Positions 38,281 to 47,597 are shown, numbered from the stretch's first letter. The stretch is 64,000 bases of DNA from Corynebacterium sp. zg-331 (GCF_014267345.1 NZ_JACMYD010000002.1:186001-250000), one strand, 5' to 3'. Notes: generated by a model from the sequence alone, not told the origin. A program made the numbers and translations.

Positions 38281-39966
38281 CTAGGCCGTGGAGTGATCCG
38301 GCAGCTCGGGGCGGATCACCTTGCCCATCGGGTTGCGCGGGAAGTCCTTCATGAAGAACACATCGCGGGGCGCGTGAGCGGCGGAAAGCTCATCCACGAT
38401 AATCCGGCGCACCTCCTCCTCGGTCAGGTCCTCGGCGGACACGCCCTCGGCACGGATGATGTAGGCGCGCAGGGCCTGGCCGAACTCCGCGTCCTTCACG
38501 CCATGCACGTGAGCATCCTCCACTCGGGGATCGCGGATGAGCAGATCTTCCAGCTCGGAGGGGAAGATCTTTTCTCCAAACTGGGTAATCACCAGGTCAT
38601 CCGCGCGGCCGAGCACGTAGAGACGATCGCCCTTCTTGTAGCCTCGGTCGCCCATGCGCAGCAGCTTGTTGACCACGCGCACCGGCACGTCCGGATCGGT
38701 GTAGCCCACGAACATGTCGTAGCAGCCCACGTAGATTTCGCCGATCTCGCCGTCGGGAACAAGATTGCCCTCGTCATCGCGGATCTCCACCACGGAGCCG
38801 GGATAGATGCGGCCAGTCAGGGAGTGATCGGCCGCCAGGAGATCCGGCGGGGAAAGCGCCAGGCCGGCCGTTTCCGTGGAGCCGTAGGTGTTACACAGGA
38901 TCGGACCGAACATATCCACCACGCGGGTGACCTCGTAGTCCGTCAGCGGGCTTCCGGAGGAGCAGATGAACTCCAGGCCGTCCACGTGGGTGACGCCGCG
39001 GTCATCCAGTTCGGCAATGGTGGAGCGCAGCCGCGAGGCGGCCGAAATCCAGGCCGTGACCTTGTACTTGTCAAAGATCTTCAGCGTCTCATCCACGTTA
39101 AAGTGACGCTGCGTGATGATCGTGGAGCCGGTGAGGATGGCGATGAGCATATTCGCCCACCCGTAGAAGTGGAACAACACGCCGTGCAGCATGACCACCA
39201 GGTTCTGGCGCCACGGGATGGCGGCAAAGGCCGGGCCGATGCCCTGCGGAGACAGCAGCTGACGGCGGATCACGCCCTTGGGCATGCCCGTGGTGCCGGA
39301 GGTCATCACTACGTGCACGGACTTGGTGGGCTTTTGCGGGAGGCGATCCTCATTAACCAGCAGCTTCGTGTCGTCGATGATGCCCTTGAGGGTCGGCAGG
39401 CCATCTGGGGCGGTGTCATCCACGTGGCCGATGATGATGTTGAACTTTTCCTTGGTCTCCGGCAGGAGGCGGTCATAAAACTCCTGATCCACGATGAAGG
39501 CATCGATCTCGTGGAACTCCAGAACCTTGTGGATCTGAGTGCCGGAGCTATTCGCATTGACCATGAAGATGTGGTAGCCCAGCAGCTGGCGCGCACACAG
39601 CGGGAAGATGGCGGCGCGGCCGTTGAGCGCCATGACGGCCACGTTATCGCCGTCCTTCACTCCATAATCCATGAGGCCGTGGGCGAGTCGATACACGCGG
39701 TCGAAGAACTCCGCGTAAGTCAGCTCGCCCTCGTCATCCACCAGCCCCAAGCGCTCGGGGTGGTTCTGCGCGGTGATCGCTAGCGTGCCGCCTTCAAGGC
39801 TGCCCCAGCGCTTGCGCAGGCCGATCTGCTTGCCGAGCTCCGAGAGCTTCGGGGTTTCGAGGATCTTGCGATCCTTCATCGTCTTAAGGAAGAAGAAAAA
39901 CTGCTTCAGCACCTCTTTTTGGGACACACCGTGCGTGCCCTCCGGGGTGAGCGTATACCGTGACAT
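38281..39966 (-). CDS. Fatty acyl-CoA/AMP ligase (ANL superfamily)
   Basis: A 561-residue adenylate-forming enzyme. The P-loop VVMTSGTTGMPKGVI, the A5 motif NTYGSTETAGLALSP, the A7/A8 region GRADDLVITQFGEKIFPSELE and the terminal lysine NPMGKVIRPEL are all present. Members activate a carboxylic acid, usually a fatty acid, to acyl-AMP and then acyl-CoA. Start ATG 39966 has GGAG eight bases upstream; a possible own promoter (TAGGAT) lies in the 58-bp gap behind the P450 gene. Its position after a fatty-acid-type P450 and a secreted lipase suggests use of host or exogenous lipids. Confidence 0.88.
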   Translation of the reverse strand: MSRYTLTPEGTHGVSQKEVLKQFFFFLKTMKDRKILETPKLSELGKQIGLRKRWGSLEGGTLAITAQNHPERLGLVDDEGELTYAEFFDRVYRLAHGLMDYGVKDGDNVAVMALNGRAAIFPLCARQLLGYHIFMVNANSSGTQIHKVLEFHEIDAFIVDQEFYDRLLPETKEKFNIIIGHVDDTAPDGLPTLKGIIDDTKLLVNEDRLPQKPTKSVHVVMTSGTTGMPKGVIRRQLLSPQGIGPAFAAIPWRQNLVVMLHGVLFHFYGWANMLIAILTGSTIITQRHFNVDETLKIFDKYKVTAWISAASRLRSTIAELDDRGVTHVDGLEFICSSGSPLTDYEVTRVVDMFGPILCNTYGSTETAGLALSPPDLLAADHSLTGRIYPGSVVEIRDDEGNLVPDGEIGEIYVGCYDMFVGYTDPDVPVRVVNKLLRMGDRGYKKGDRLYVLGRADDLVITQFGEKIFPSELEDLLIRDPRVEDAHVHGVKDAEFGQALRAYIIRAEGVSAEDLTEEEVRRIIVDELSAAHAPRDVFFMKDFPRNPMGKVIRPELPDHSTA

Positions 39967-40024
39967 TTTCAGTACTCCATCTCTTTTTTCCATCCAAAAC
40001 TATCCTAGGGTGTACAGAACTACC

Positions 40025-43000
40025 CTAGTCAAAAACATCGCTGACGTAGCTAAACTCCTCGTGTTCCATGCGCTGCACGTACTCCGCGGCCTCGTCCGCG
40101 GACAGGCGATGTGCCTCCGCGACCATGCGCGTGATCGTGCGGCGCACGGAGGGCGCTAGGCGTTCCGCGTCACCGCACACGTAGAACCGCGCGCCTTGTG
40201 CGGCCAAGTCCATGACCTCGTCGCGATCCTGCCAGAGACGATCCTGCACGTACTTGATCACGCCGTCCAGACCCTGCTCCGGGTGCCGGGAAAAGGCCGG
40301 GCGCACGTCCACCACGCCCTGACTCGACCACCGATCGAACTGCTCGGCGTAAAGATAATCGGAGTCCTTGCCGTGGCAGCCGTAGAACAGGAGGCTGCGC
40401 CCCGGCGCGACGCCCTGTTCCTCGGCGCGCAGGGATACGTCCTCCACAAAGGCGCGCAGCGGGGCCAGTCCCGTCCCCGCTCCGATGAGGATCATCGGTC
40501 GGGTCACATCGTCTTCTGCGCGGAAGTGCTCGGTTCCCGGGATCACGCTGACGGGCACGGAGGCACCCACCGGGAGCTCGGAGAGGTACGTGGAGGCGAT
40601 GCCCGTGTGCCGTCCGCGACCCGACCACGCCGGTTCGTCGATCACGGTGAAAGTCAGCGTGGGGCGGTTGGCCTGCTCCGTGAGCGCGGAGGAAGAAATG
40701 GAGTAGCGGCGCGGAGCCAGGGGCTCCAGCATATTCACGAAGTCCTCGAAGCTGATCTGCACCGAGGGATACTCCTCCAGCAGGTCGAGGACGCTACGGC
40801 GCTTCTTTTGCACCTCAGCCTCGTAGGTTCCCGCCTCCAGCAGCCCCATCAGCCCGGCCTTTTCCGGCGGGCAGGGGCAAGCCTGCGCCAGAGCCTCCAC
40901 GTGGCGACGCCCCGCCGGCAGCGCGAGCTCCACGTATCCGCCGAGCAATTCCGCGATGCTCAGCGGCTCGCCCAGCGGCAGGAAGCTCTCCCGGCCATCC
41001 AGGCGCACGCGGGTATCCGAGTTCAGCTGGAATCGGGCCAGCACGCGGTCCACCAGGGCCTGCGGGTTGCGCGGCAGGATCTCCAGGTAATCGCCCGTGC
41101 GGTACGTGACGTCCTCCGGCAGGCGGATTGCCACGTGGTGCTTTGCCCGGATCGGCCCCTCGTCCTCGGTGGGGCTCATGGCATAGCTTTCCTCCACCAC
41201 ACCGCGCACGAAGCCCTCGCTGTTCTCGGTGCGCAGGGTTTCGCCCCGGCCACCGTCCACAACCTCCAGGCCGATCTTCTCCGTGGCAACCGCGGAGTGC
41301 TCCACCTCCTCCAGTTCGGAGATCGCCGCCCACAGCCCCTCGGCCCATTCCTCAAAGGCCCCGACGTAGTCGCTGCGCACGTCGCCCACGCCCCGCTCCA
41401 CGATGCGCTGGGCACCAAGGGCCGCGAGCTGGTCGTCGATCAACGTGGGAATGCGGTGGAAGGTGGCCGCCCATTCGCTGTTACCGCTGCCGAAGACCGC
41501 ATAGCGCACGCCACTGAGGTCGATGGTAGCGTCGCCACTGATCCACTCCACGAACTTCTTGGCGTTGTCCGTGGGCAGCCCCTCGTAGGACGCGGTGCAG
41601 ATGAGCACGGGGCCCTCGGTGGAAATATTGTCCACGGCCTCATCGAGGTCCAGGGTGTTCACCTCATAGCCCTGCGCGGTGGCGAAGGCCGCCAGACGAC
41701 GCGCGAAGTTGCGGCTGGTTCCGGCGTTCGATCCCACGAGGATCTGCACGCTGTGCCCATTGGGGGCCGCCTCTACCTCAGCGTGCGCCACGGGGCACTC
41801 CATGCCGGAGGCATCGACATCCACGCCTACGGTCTTGCGGTTTTCCCCGCGGCCCTGGTAGGGCCGCTCGGCACGGGGGGTGATGCGAATATAGAAGTCC
41901 TTGGGCTTGGAGGTCAGACCATCGAGCACCTCAAGCTGGTAGTTCGGATCCGCAAACTCGATATCGAGGTGCTGAACGATCAGGGCCAGTACCATCGTGG
42001 CCTCCTGAAGGGCAAAGGCACGACCGATGCACGAGCGCTGCCCGTTGCCGAAGGGCTTCCAGGCGTTGTGCGGAATATTCTTGGCGTTCTCAAAGTCAAA
42101 GCGCTCGGGGCGGAACTCCTCCGGGTTATCCCACACCTTGGGATCGCGGTGCATGAGCGGGAGGATCACCAAAGCGGTATCCCCCGGGTGCATCTCGAAT
42201 CCCTCGTGTTTCTCGTCCGCGCCCACAACGGTGGACTCGTAGGGCGTCACGGCGAAGGCCGGGGCCGTCGGGTAGAGACGCAGGGTCTCGCGCAGGATTT
42301 GGTCGATGTAGCCGAGATCCTTCAGGTCGCTGTGCTCGGGGAATCGGCCGCCCAGAACCTCATCGACCACCTTGCGGGCCTTGATCCACACGCGGGGGTT
42401 GCGCAGCAGCTCGTAGATGGCGAAGCTGAGCAGCCCCGAGGTAGTTTCATGCCCCGCGATGAGGAAGGTCACCAGCTGATACCGCAAGTTTTCATCGGAG
42501 AGCACCTCGCCGGTCTCCGGGTCCTTGGCGGACATCATCACGTCGAGGATGTCTTCCTCTCCCGCCGAGCTGGGGTTCTCCCGGCGCTCCGCGATGAGGG
42601 TATCCACCGTCTCCCACATCGTGGACACATCCTTATCGAAGCGACGCTGCGCCAGGACATTCATCTTTTTCTGCAGCTCCAAGGCGTGCGCGCGCCGCCC
42701 TGACTCGGCGAGGCCATCGCCCATCGCAGCGATGAAGGGGTGGAAGTCCTCGGAATAGAAGGAATTGAAGCGATAGCTAAAGGAACACAGGGCGATGGTG
42801 TCCAGGGTGAGACGGGTGAAATCCGCCGGGACGTTCACCTTTTCTTCCTGACGGGTGCGCGTCCACTTCAGCAGCAGCTGATCGGCAATATCGCACATGC
42901 CGTCATACATCGCCTTGAGCGCCACCGGGTTGAAGGCGGGCATGAGAATACGATGCGCCTTGGCCCACTCCGGGTCCTCCTGCTCTGCGGTAAACAAACC

Positions 43001-43255
43001 GTTGCCAGCGAAGCCTCGAATCTCCCGCAATGCGGAATGCACCTGCTTTTTAAAGCGGGTTTCATCGGAAAGGTCGCCGACCAATCGGTGAGAGCTGACC
43101 ATATAAACGGGCTGATGTCCGGGGAAATTCTGCACGTACACTTCCCCGTATTTCTTGCCCAACTTGATCATCGACTGAACAAGATTATCAGGGTTGATGC
43201 TATAGGCAGTTCCAATTCCGGGAAGGGTCTTGGGGCCGGGAACGGCGGTGGTCAT
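40025..43255 (-). CDS. Self-sufficient cytochrome P450/CPR fusion (CYP102-like)
   Basis: A 1076-residue fusion. The P450 domain (about 1-465) has the I-helix motif LIAGHETTSG, ExxR as RETLRLYP, and the heme loop FGNGQRSCIGRAF. A linker follows, then flavodoxin (about 500-645, VGSNAGTSRNFA), then an FAD/NADPH reductase with PRRYSISSS, GAGTGLAPLRAFVED and a C-terminal VSDVF. This is the P450-BM3 architecture, which hydroxylates fatty acids near the omega end with NADPH. The start is ATG 43255 behind AAGGA. The IR TTTTCT-N2-AGAAAA at 43275-43288 is a possible operator. Such fusions are uncommon in corynebacteria; acquisition by transfer is possible. Confidence 0.93.
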   Translation of the reverse strand: MTTAVPGPKTLPGIGTAYSINPDNLVQSMIKLGKKYGEVYVQNFPGHQPVYMVSSHRLVGDLSDETRFKKQVHSALREIRGFAGNGLFTAEQEDPEWAKAHRILMPAFNPVALKAMYDGMCDIADQLLLKWTRTRQEEKVNVPADFTRLTLDTIALCSFSYRFNSFYSEDFHPFIAAMGDGLAESGRRAHALELQKKMNVLAQRRFDKDVSTMWETVDTLIAERRENPSSAGEEDILDVMMSAKDPETGEVLSDENLRYQLVTFLIAGHETTSGLLSFAIYELLRNPRVWIKARKVVDEVLGGRFPEHSDLKDLGYIDQILRETLRLYPTAPAFAVTPYESTVVGADEKHEGFEMHPGDTALVILPLMHRDPKVWDNPEEFRPERFDFENAKNIPHNAWKPFGNGQRSCIGRAFALQEATMVLALIVQHLDIEFADPNYQLEVLDGLTSKPKDFYIRITPRAERPYQGRGENRKTVGVDVDASGMECPVAHAEVEAAPNGHSVQILVGSNAGTSRNFARRLAAFATAQGYEVNTLDLDEAVDNISTEGPVLICTASYEGLPTDNAKKFVEWISGDATIDLSGVRYAVFGSGNSEWAATFHRIPTLIDDQLAALGAQRIVERGVGDVRSDYVGAFEEWAEGLWAAISELEEVEHSAVATEKIGLEVVDGGRGETLRTENSEGFVRGVVEESYAMSPTEDEGPIRAKHHVAIRLPEDVTYRTGDYLEILPRNPQALVDRVLARFQLNSDTRVRLDGRESFLPLGEPLSIAELLGGYVELALPAGRRHVEALAQACPCPPEKAGLMGLLEAGTYEAEVQKKRRSVLDLLEEYPSVQISFEDFVNMLEPLAPRRYSISSSALTEQANRPTLTFTVIDEPAWSGRGRHTGIASTYLSELPVGASVPVSVIPGTEHFRAEDDVTRPMILIGAGTGLAPLRAFVEDVSLRAEEQGVAPGRSLLFYGCHGKDSDYLYAEQFDRWSSQGVVDVRPAFSRHPEQGLDGVIKYVQDRLWQDRDEVMDLAAQGARFYVCGDAERLAPSVRRTITRMVAEAHRLSADEAAEYVQRMEHEEFSYVSDVFD

Positions 43256-43274
43256 AGGGATGATGATCCTTAAT

Positions 43275-43288
43275 TTTTCTTTAGAAAA
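43275..43288. promoter_or_regulatory. Inverted repeat upstream of the P450 gene
   Basis: TTTTCT-TT-AGAAAA, about 20 bp before the P450 start codon. It could be an operator for a lipid-responsive repressor (as BM3 repression by fatty-acid-sensing proteins would suggest); no regulator is encoded beside it. Confidence 0.35.
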
Positions 43289-43361
43289 GGTCAATGAGAC
43301 TAACAATGTGCGGTGGGGCCGCGACGGAATAAACGTCGCTTATAGCCCCACGGGAAGCACG

Positions 43362-43391
43362 AGGCGCCTCGCCCCGGAGCGACCGAGGCGC
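43362..43391 (-). terminator. Hairpin between the microprotein gene and the P450 gene
   Basis: GGCGCCTCG pairs with CGAGGCGCC across a 12-nt loop, just after the microprotein stop. No U-run follows in the minus direction, so termination may be incomplete. Confidence 0.5.
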
Positions 43392-43402
43392 CCGAAACGG
43401 GC

Positions 43403-43555
43403 TTAGCCGTAGTATTCGATCACCTGGCGGGTGTCCGGCCAGGCATTGAGGGTGCGCTCCACGAAGTCATCCAGTTCCAGGGAACCCGTGAGGTGAACCA
43501 ACGGGGTGGTCAGGGGATAATCGTTGATGATCTGGGTCAGCAACTCGGGACTCAT
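43403..43555 (-). CDS. 50-residue microprotein downstream of the lipase
   Basis: The sequence reads MSPELLTQIINDYPLTTPLV, a Ser/Leu/Glu-rich middle (SLELDDFVERTLNAW), and ends QVIEYYG. A strong GGAG RBS stands seven bases before the ATG, and the gene begins 11 bp after the lipase stop, so it is co-transcribed. It lacks a signal peptide and cysteines and is acidic, amphipathic and probably helical. I do not recognise a family. Possible roles are a cytoplasmic chaperone, or an inhibitor of the lipase before export; this is inference from position only. Confidence 0.65.
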   Translation of the reverse strand: MSPELLTQIINDYPLTTPLVHLTGSLELDDFVERTLNAWPDTRQVIEYYG

Positions 43556-43566
43556 CAGTTTTCTCC

Positions 43567-44556
43567 TTATGCGTTGAACTCTTGCACGAGCCGGTTGGCG
43601 TAGTACGTATGACCGGCATCGGTGAGATGGAAAGTGAAGTTGTGCGGGGCGTCATCGAAGATAGCGGCGCTCAACCGATTCGGGTTCGGCGAGCAGCCGT
43701 TATTGTCGTTAGCGAGGTTAATCTCACTGACCATATCCAGGTATCGCGCACCGGTGGCCTGGGCTGCGGCACGCTGCGCGTTGCGCAACTCATCCTGATA
43801 GTAGGACACCACCGGGAAGTACCAGTGGGACACCATGCCGAGCAGGTTCGTGCCACACGTGTGGTTGGCACCGTCAGTCTGATCCGGCAGGCCCAGCATG
43901 ACCACCTTGGCCTGCGGCGCAGCTTCCTTGATCCTGTTGAGGGCGCGGGTCACGTTCTCGTGATACAGAGCATTGCGGCGCTCCTGCCCCACGTTTTCAT
44001 AGTTCCCGGGCTGCCACAGATCGTTCACGCCGATGGACACGCTCACCAACCGGGTACGGCCATCAAGCGCTCCGGCGGCGATAGCCTTGGATACCTGATC
44101 GTTGATCGTGTCGTGCGGAATGGCGCTCTTAGGATTGTCCTCCATGTAGGCGGTGGCACCACCGCAGGAGTAATCCTCCAACCGCAAACCGGTCTTCTGC
44201 GCCACCTGCGAAGGGAAGTTATTGACGCCCTGAGCGCAGAAGCCCTCCCGGATGGTGGGCCACTGAATATCAAGGCCCTGGCGCTGAGCGCGGGTGATCA
44301 TAATGTCCAGCACGGTCGGGTTGGCGGCCACGGAGTCACCAAAGCTGACGTAGCTTTCCTGAGCGTTGGGATTAATGGGGGCCGGTGCCGCCACCCTCGG
44401 CTGTGGAATCGGCGACTGCGCCTTGACCACGTCCCCCAGGAACTGCGCCCCACCGGCGGGCTGCTGATTATCCTGAGCTAGGGCGATCCCCCCCCCCGCT
44501 AGGCTCATACCCGCCGCGCATACCGTGGCCAGGGCAAGCGAGACCCGTCGTTTCAT
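43567..44556 (-). CDS. Secreted SGNH/GDSL lipase or esterase
   Basis: A 329-residue exported hydrolase. Sec signal peptide (1-27, ending GIALAQ). Block I is VSFGDSVAANP with the nucleophile Ser, block III SVSIGVNDLWQPGN with the Asn, and block V FHLTDAGHTYYAN with Asp and His. Cysteines at EGFCAQGV, YSCGGAT, HTCGTN and NGCSPN suggest two disulfides. Related actinobacterial enzymes act on lipids or surface esters. RBS GGAAGG lies before the ATG. First gene of a unit that includes the 50-residue protein. The 44557-44761 interval upstream holds only its promoter region. Confidence 0.9.
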   Translation of the reverse strand: MKRRVSLALATVCAAGMSLAGGGIALAQDNQQPAGGAQFLGDVVKAQSPIPQPRVAAPAPINPNAQESYVSFGDSVAANPTVLDIMITRAQRQGLDIQWPTIREGFCAQGVNNFPSQVAQKTGLRLEDYSCGGATAYMEDNPKSAIPHDTINDQVSKAIAAGALDGRTRLVSVSIGVNDLWQPGNYENVGQERRNALYHENVTRALNRIKEAAPQAKVVMLGLPDQTDGANHTCGTNLLGMVSHWYFPVVSYYQDELRNAQRAAAQATGARYLDMVSEINLANDNNGCSPNPNRLSAAIFDDAPHNFTFHLTDAGHTYYANRLVQEFNA

Positions 44557-44761
44557 CGAACTACCTTCCTCATTACTTCATACTTATCACTCAAGGTACA
44601 AAAGTAGCCTACTGTGAACTTAACCGACAACTGCCCACCATCACAGGCGGAACGGCAGGAAATACCTACCAAAACCGGAACCAATGATACCCCCACTCAC
44701 CGCAAGAGGGAGCGGAAATCGAGGACACCTTCAGTAACATAAGCCACTTAGGTCACAGCTG

Positions 44762-46081
44762 TCACACGGCTCTCCCTAGAGCATAGACATCCCACCCGGC
44801 CTCCCGCCACCGCGAAAGGTCCAATACATTGCGCGCATCGATGAGGTTACGGCGCGCCACCAGCCGGGCCACAGCTGCCGGATCGAGGTCGCACAACTCC
44901 GGCCACTCCGTGGCAAGAATCACCACCTGCGCTTCCTGTAACGCTCCTTCCGCCGTGGGCGCGTAGGCCAGCATGGGAAAAACCGCTCGTGCCTTATCCA
45001 TCGCCCGCGGGTCGTACACCGTTACACGCGCCCCCGCCGCGTGTAGTTCCCCCGCCACGTGCAGCGCCGGGGAATCGCGCACGTCGTCGGAATGGGGCTT
45101 AAACGCCGCGCCCAGCACGCACACCCGCACCCCCGATAACGAGGGCCCGCAGAAGCGTCGGACCAACTCCACCGTGCGCTCGCGGCGTCGGTGGTTAATC
45201 GCGTCCACCTCGCGCAGGAAGGTCGCCGCCTGCCCCACCCCCAGTTCCTCGGCGCGCGCCACGAAGGCCCGAATATCCTTGGGCAGGCACCCGCCGCCAA
45301 AGCCCAGTCCGGCACCGAGGTAGTGCCCGCCGATGCGCTCGTCATAGCCCAGGGCGCGCGCCAGGGCCGTCACGTCTGCCCCCGCCGCCTCGCAGACCTC
45401 GGATACCGCATTGATAAAGGAAATCTTGGTAGCCAAAAAGGCGTTGGCGGATACCTTCACCAGCTCCGCCGTGGGCAGGCCCATCGTCAAAAACGGCACC
45501 CCCTGCGCAATAGGCTCGGCATACACCTCGCGCACCAGCGATTCCGCCGCCGAGCCCTCGCGCAGGCCCAACACCAGGCGATCCGGGCGGAGGGTGTCCG
45601 CCACCGCGTGGCCCTCCCGCAGAAACTCCGGGTTCCATGCGATCTCCACGCTGGCCCCGGGACGCGCCAGGGAATCCGCCAGCTCCTGCAACTGCGCCGC
45701 CGTGCCCACCGGCACCGTGGACTTGCCCAGGATCAGGTGCTCGCCCTCCAGCAGCGGAACCAGCCGCTCGATCACCGCGCGCACGTGGCTCACGTCCGCC
45801 GCGCACGAGTCGCGCCGCTGCGGGGTGCCCACCGCCACGAAGTGCACCTCGGCGTGCTCCGCCGCGCGCGCATAATCCGTGCTAAACCGCAGCCTGTCGG
45901 CCTTCAGGTTGCGCGCCAATACCTCCCGCAACCCCGGCTCGTACAGCAGCGCCCGCCCCGCGGTGAGGGCCTCAATCTTGCGCCTATCGACGTCCACCCC
46001 CACCACCTCGTGGCCCAACTCCGCCATGCAGGCGGCATGCGTGGCCCCCAGGTAGCCCGTTCCTATCACGCTCAGCCTCAT
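44762..46081 (-). CDS. UDP-glucose 6-dehydrogenase family protein
   Basis: A 439-residue nucleotide-sugar dehydrogenase. NAD fold with IGTGYLGATHAACMAELGH, catalytic Lys region AELVKVSANAFLATKISFIN, catalytic Cys in GFGGGCLPKDIRAF, and the C-terminal sugar-binding domain GAAFKPHSDDVRDSPAL. It oxidises UDP-glucose to UDP-glucuronate (or a related sugar) in two NAD-dependent steps, feeding surface polysaccharide synthesis. A leaderless promoter hexamer precedes it. No polysaccharide cluster lies beside it. Confidence 0.9.
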   Translation of the reverse strand: MRLSVIGTGYLGATHAACMAELGHEVVGVDVDRRKIEALTAGRALLYEPGLREVLARNLKADRLRFSTDYARAAEHAEVHFVAVGTPQRRDSCAADVSHVRAVIERLVPLLEGEHLILGKSTVPVGTAAQLQELADSLARPGASVEIAWNPEFLREGHAVADTLRPDRLVLGLREGSAAESLVREVYAEPIAQGVPFLTMGLPTAELVKVSANAFLATKISFINAVSEVCEAAGADVTALARALGYDERIGGHYLGAGLGFGGGCLPKDIRAFVARAEELGVGQAATFLREVDAINHRRRERTVELVRRFCGPSLSGVRVCVLGAAFKPHSDDVRDSPALHVAGELHAAGARVTVYDPRAMDKARAVFPMLAYAPTAEGALQEAQVVILATEWPELCDLDPAAVARLVARRNLIDARNVLDLSRWREAGWDVYALGRAV

Positions 46082-46088
46082 GCCACCA

Positions 46089-46094
46089 GCCCTA
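46089..46094 (-). promoter_or_regulatory. -10 hexamer TAGGGC of a leaderless promoter
   Basis: TAGGGC, 7 nt, then ATG 46081 of the UDP-glucose dehydrogenase gene. The last position is not T, so it is weaker than the others. Confidence 0.45.
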
Positions 46095-46129
46095 CTCCCC
46101 CGGGGTAAACGACAAGGAAACCGGGGTGG

Positions 46130-46687
46130 TTACCGGAAGTTCAGGTACGCCTTCGACGGGGTGGGGCCGCGCTGCCCCTGATACTTCGAGCCCAGGCCGG
46201 AGGAACCATAGGGCGCCTCCGCCGGGGAGGACATCGCAAAGAGCGCCAGCTGCCCTACCTTCATCCCCGGATACAGCACGATGGGAAGGTTAGCCACGTT
46301 GGACAGCTCCAGCGTGATGTGCCCGGAAAAACCCGGGTCGATAAAACCGGCCGTGGAATGCGTGAGCAAACCAAGCCGCCCCAGGGAGGACTTGCCCTCC
46401 AGGCGGCCCGCCAGGTGCGCCGGCAGCGTGAACCTCTCCAGCGTGGCCCCCAGCACGAACTCGCCGGGGTGCAGCACGAAGCCCTCGTCCACCTCCACGC
46501 AGCTGGTCAGATCCTCCATCTCCCGCTTGGGGTCGATGTGGGTGTACTTGGAGTTGTTGAACACGCGGAAGAACCTATCCAGGCGCACATCCACGCTGGA
46601 GGGTTGCACCAGGGCCGCATCGTAGGGCTCGATGCCCAGATCGCCCTGGTCGATGGCACGGCGGATGTCACGATCGGAAAGAAGCAC
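46130..46687 (-). CDS. dcd: dCTP deaminase
   Basis: A 185-residue trimeric enzyme of dUMP supply. The opening [20 protein letters not shown], the motif [20 protein letters not shown] with the active-site region, and the C-terminal [18 protein letters not shown] are all characteristic. Mycobacterial relatives are bifunctional and also hydrolyse dUTP; whether this one does is not decided by sight. The start is GTG 46687: a TAGACT hexamer ends exactly 7 nt upstream and homologues begin at this residue. Confidence 0.95.
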   Translation of the reverse strand: MLLSDRDIRRAIDQGDLGIEPYDAALVQPSSVDVRLDRFFRVFNNSKYTHIDPKREMEDLTSCVEVDEGFVLHPGEFVLGATLERFTLPAHLAGRLEGKSSLGRLGLLTHSTAGFIDPGFSGHITLELSNVANLPIVLYPGMKVGQLALFAMSSPAEAPYGSSGLGSKYQGQRGPTPSKAYLNFR

Positions 46688-46694
46688 GGCACCG

Positions 46695-46700
46695 AGTCTA
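46695..46700 (-). promoter_or_regulatory. -10 hexamer TAGACT of the dcd leaderless promoter
   Basis: TAGACT, 7 nt, then GTG 46687. It is divergent from the tRNA-Gly promoter. Confidence 0.6.
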
Positions 46701-46731
46701 CCGCGCCGGGCCCGCGAGGCCACCAGGGAGT

Positions 46732-46761
46732 TTCGCTTGGTCCGCCGCGGTGGTGTAGAGT
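46732..46761 (+). promoter_or_regulatory. Promoter of tRNA-Gly
   Basis: TTCGCT (46732-46737), an 18-nt spacer and TAGAGT (46756-46761), about 57 bp before the mature 5' end of the tRNA. Confidence 0.5.
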
Positions 46762-46817
46762 ATGCGGCAGCGCTTTTATGCGGCTCCTCTCGGAGGGGTC
46801 GCGATTGATGGCGCAGC

Positions 46818-46888
46818 GCCGATGTAATTCAATGGTAGAATGTCAGCTTCCCAAGCTGAATACGCGGGTTCGATTCCCGTCATCGGCT
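46818..46888 (+). tRNA. tRNA-Gly(CCC)
   Basis: The cloverleaf can be drawn: acceptor GCCGATG with CATCGGC, anticodon stem TCAGC/GCTGA with loop TTCCCAA (anticodon CCC, reads GGG), T-arm GCGGG-TTCGATT-CCCGT, and discriminator T as expected for glycine. CCA is not encoded. It borders the small accessory region with the AbiF-type gene; no second copy of its 3' end was found as an attachment site. Confidence 0.95.
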
Positions 46889-47016
46889 CCGCTTGGACGT
46901 CACTCTGGACACAAAGATTCCCGGCCCTGCTGGGAGGTGTGCGGGGTGGCGTTTTTGATGAAAAGTCCCGTCGACTTCAAGAACAAGATAGCCGACCACC
47001 ACCTACAAACAACAGC

Positions 47017-47334
47017 TTAACCAGCAAGCCACTTAACTATGTGTCCATAGTGTGCGGGCAACCCCACATCGTTCATAAACTGCGGGTCATGCAGGTGCGG
47101 CGCCAATGGGATTACCCTGCGATGCACCGCGTGAGCGCAGAACTCTCATGGCAGCCTGACGTTCGCCTCGATGTCACCGTAGTACGGGGAGCAGAGGTAG
47201 ACCGGCGGCCGGTAAGCAAACTCATCACGCTGAACCTGCTTGAGCGCTTTCAACGCTGTGGAGTCCAGGTAGCCGTGGGAGTTCACGCGCGGGATACCGA
47301 GATTGATGTCGAGCAGGATCGTTGTGGTGCTCAT
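47017..47334 (-). pseudogene. DUF7768/DUF4406-like phage-type gene with in-frame stop
   Basis: From ATG 47334 the frame reads MSTTTILLDINLG and PPVYLCSPYYGDIEANVRL, then an in-frame TGA at 47146-47148. It continues with EFCAHAVHRRVIPLAPHLHD and QFMND to TAA at 47017. The two halves together fit the nucleoside-2-deoxyribosyltransferase-like phage proteins with CSPYxGDxExNV and IPLAPHL. A single CGA-to-TGA change would explain the stop. The 46889-47016 interval contains nothing I can support. Confidence 0.6.
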
Positions 47335-47513
47335 GCCGCCCGCTCTCATGAAGGGTGACGAGATCACACAGGGCCACGATCGTCGCAGCCTGCACACGGT
47401 TGATCTCGGCCAGCGTGTTGATTTCTCGGCGGGCTTCGTCGAGGAACGCCTCCAGCTGGGGTCGGTTGTGTGTGCCATCGGGGCGCTCCTTCCTGAGTAC
47501 CCCTACATCGATT
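47335..47513 (-). pseudogene. Coding remnant upstream of the DUF7768-like gene
   Basis: An open stretch without a start codon reads HNRPQLEAFLDEARREINTL and VQAATIVALCDLVTLHESG, a helical, protein-like sequence in a frame closed upstream by a TGA at 47514-47516. It is a remnant of a small accessory gene of unknown family. Confidence 0.4.
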
Positions 47514-47597
47514 CTTCACGCCGGACGGCGCACAGGGGCCTCACCCCATTACCAACAGCTCGTGAAGTGTTAAGCTACTCCGACACCGCACCGCAGG

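Noticed and set aside
40196..42703. 835-codon plus-strand frame opposite the P450 gene
   Set aside because: Antisense shadow of a well-supported P450/reductase fusion; no recognisable domain.
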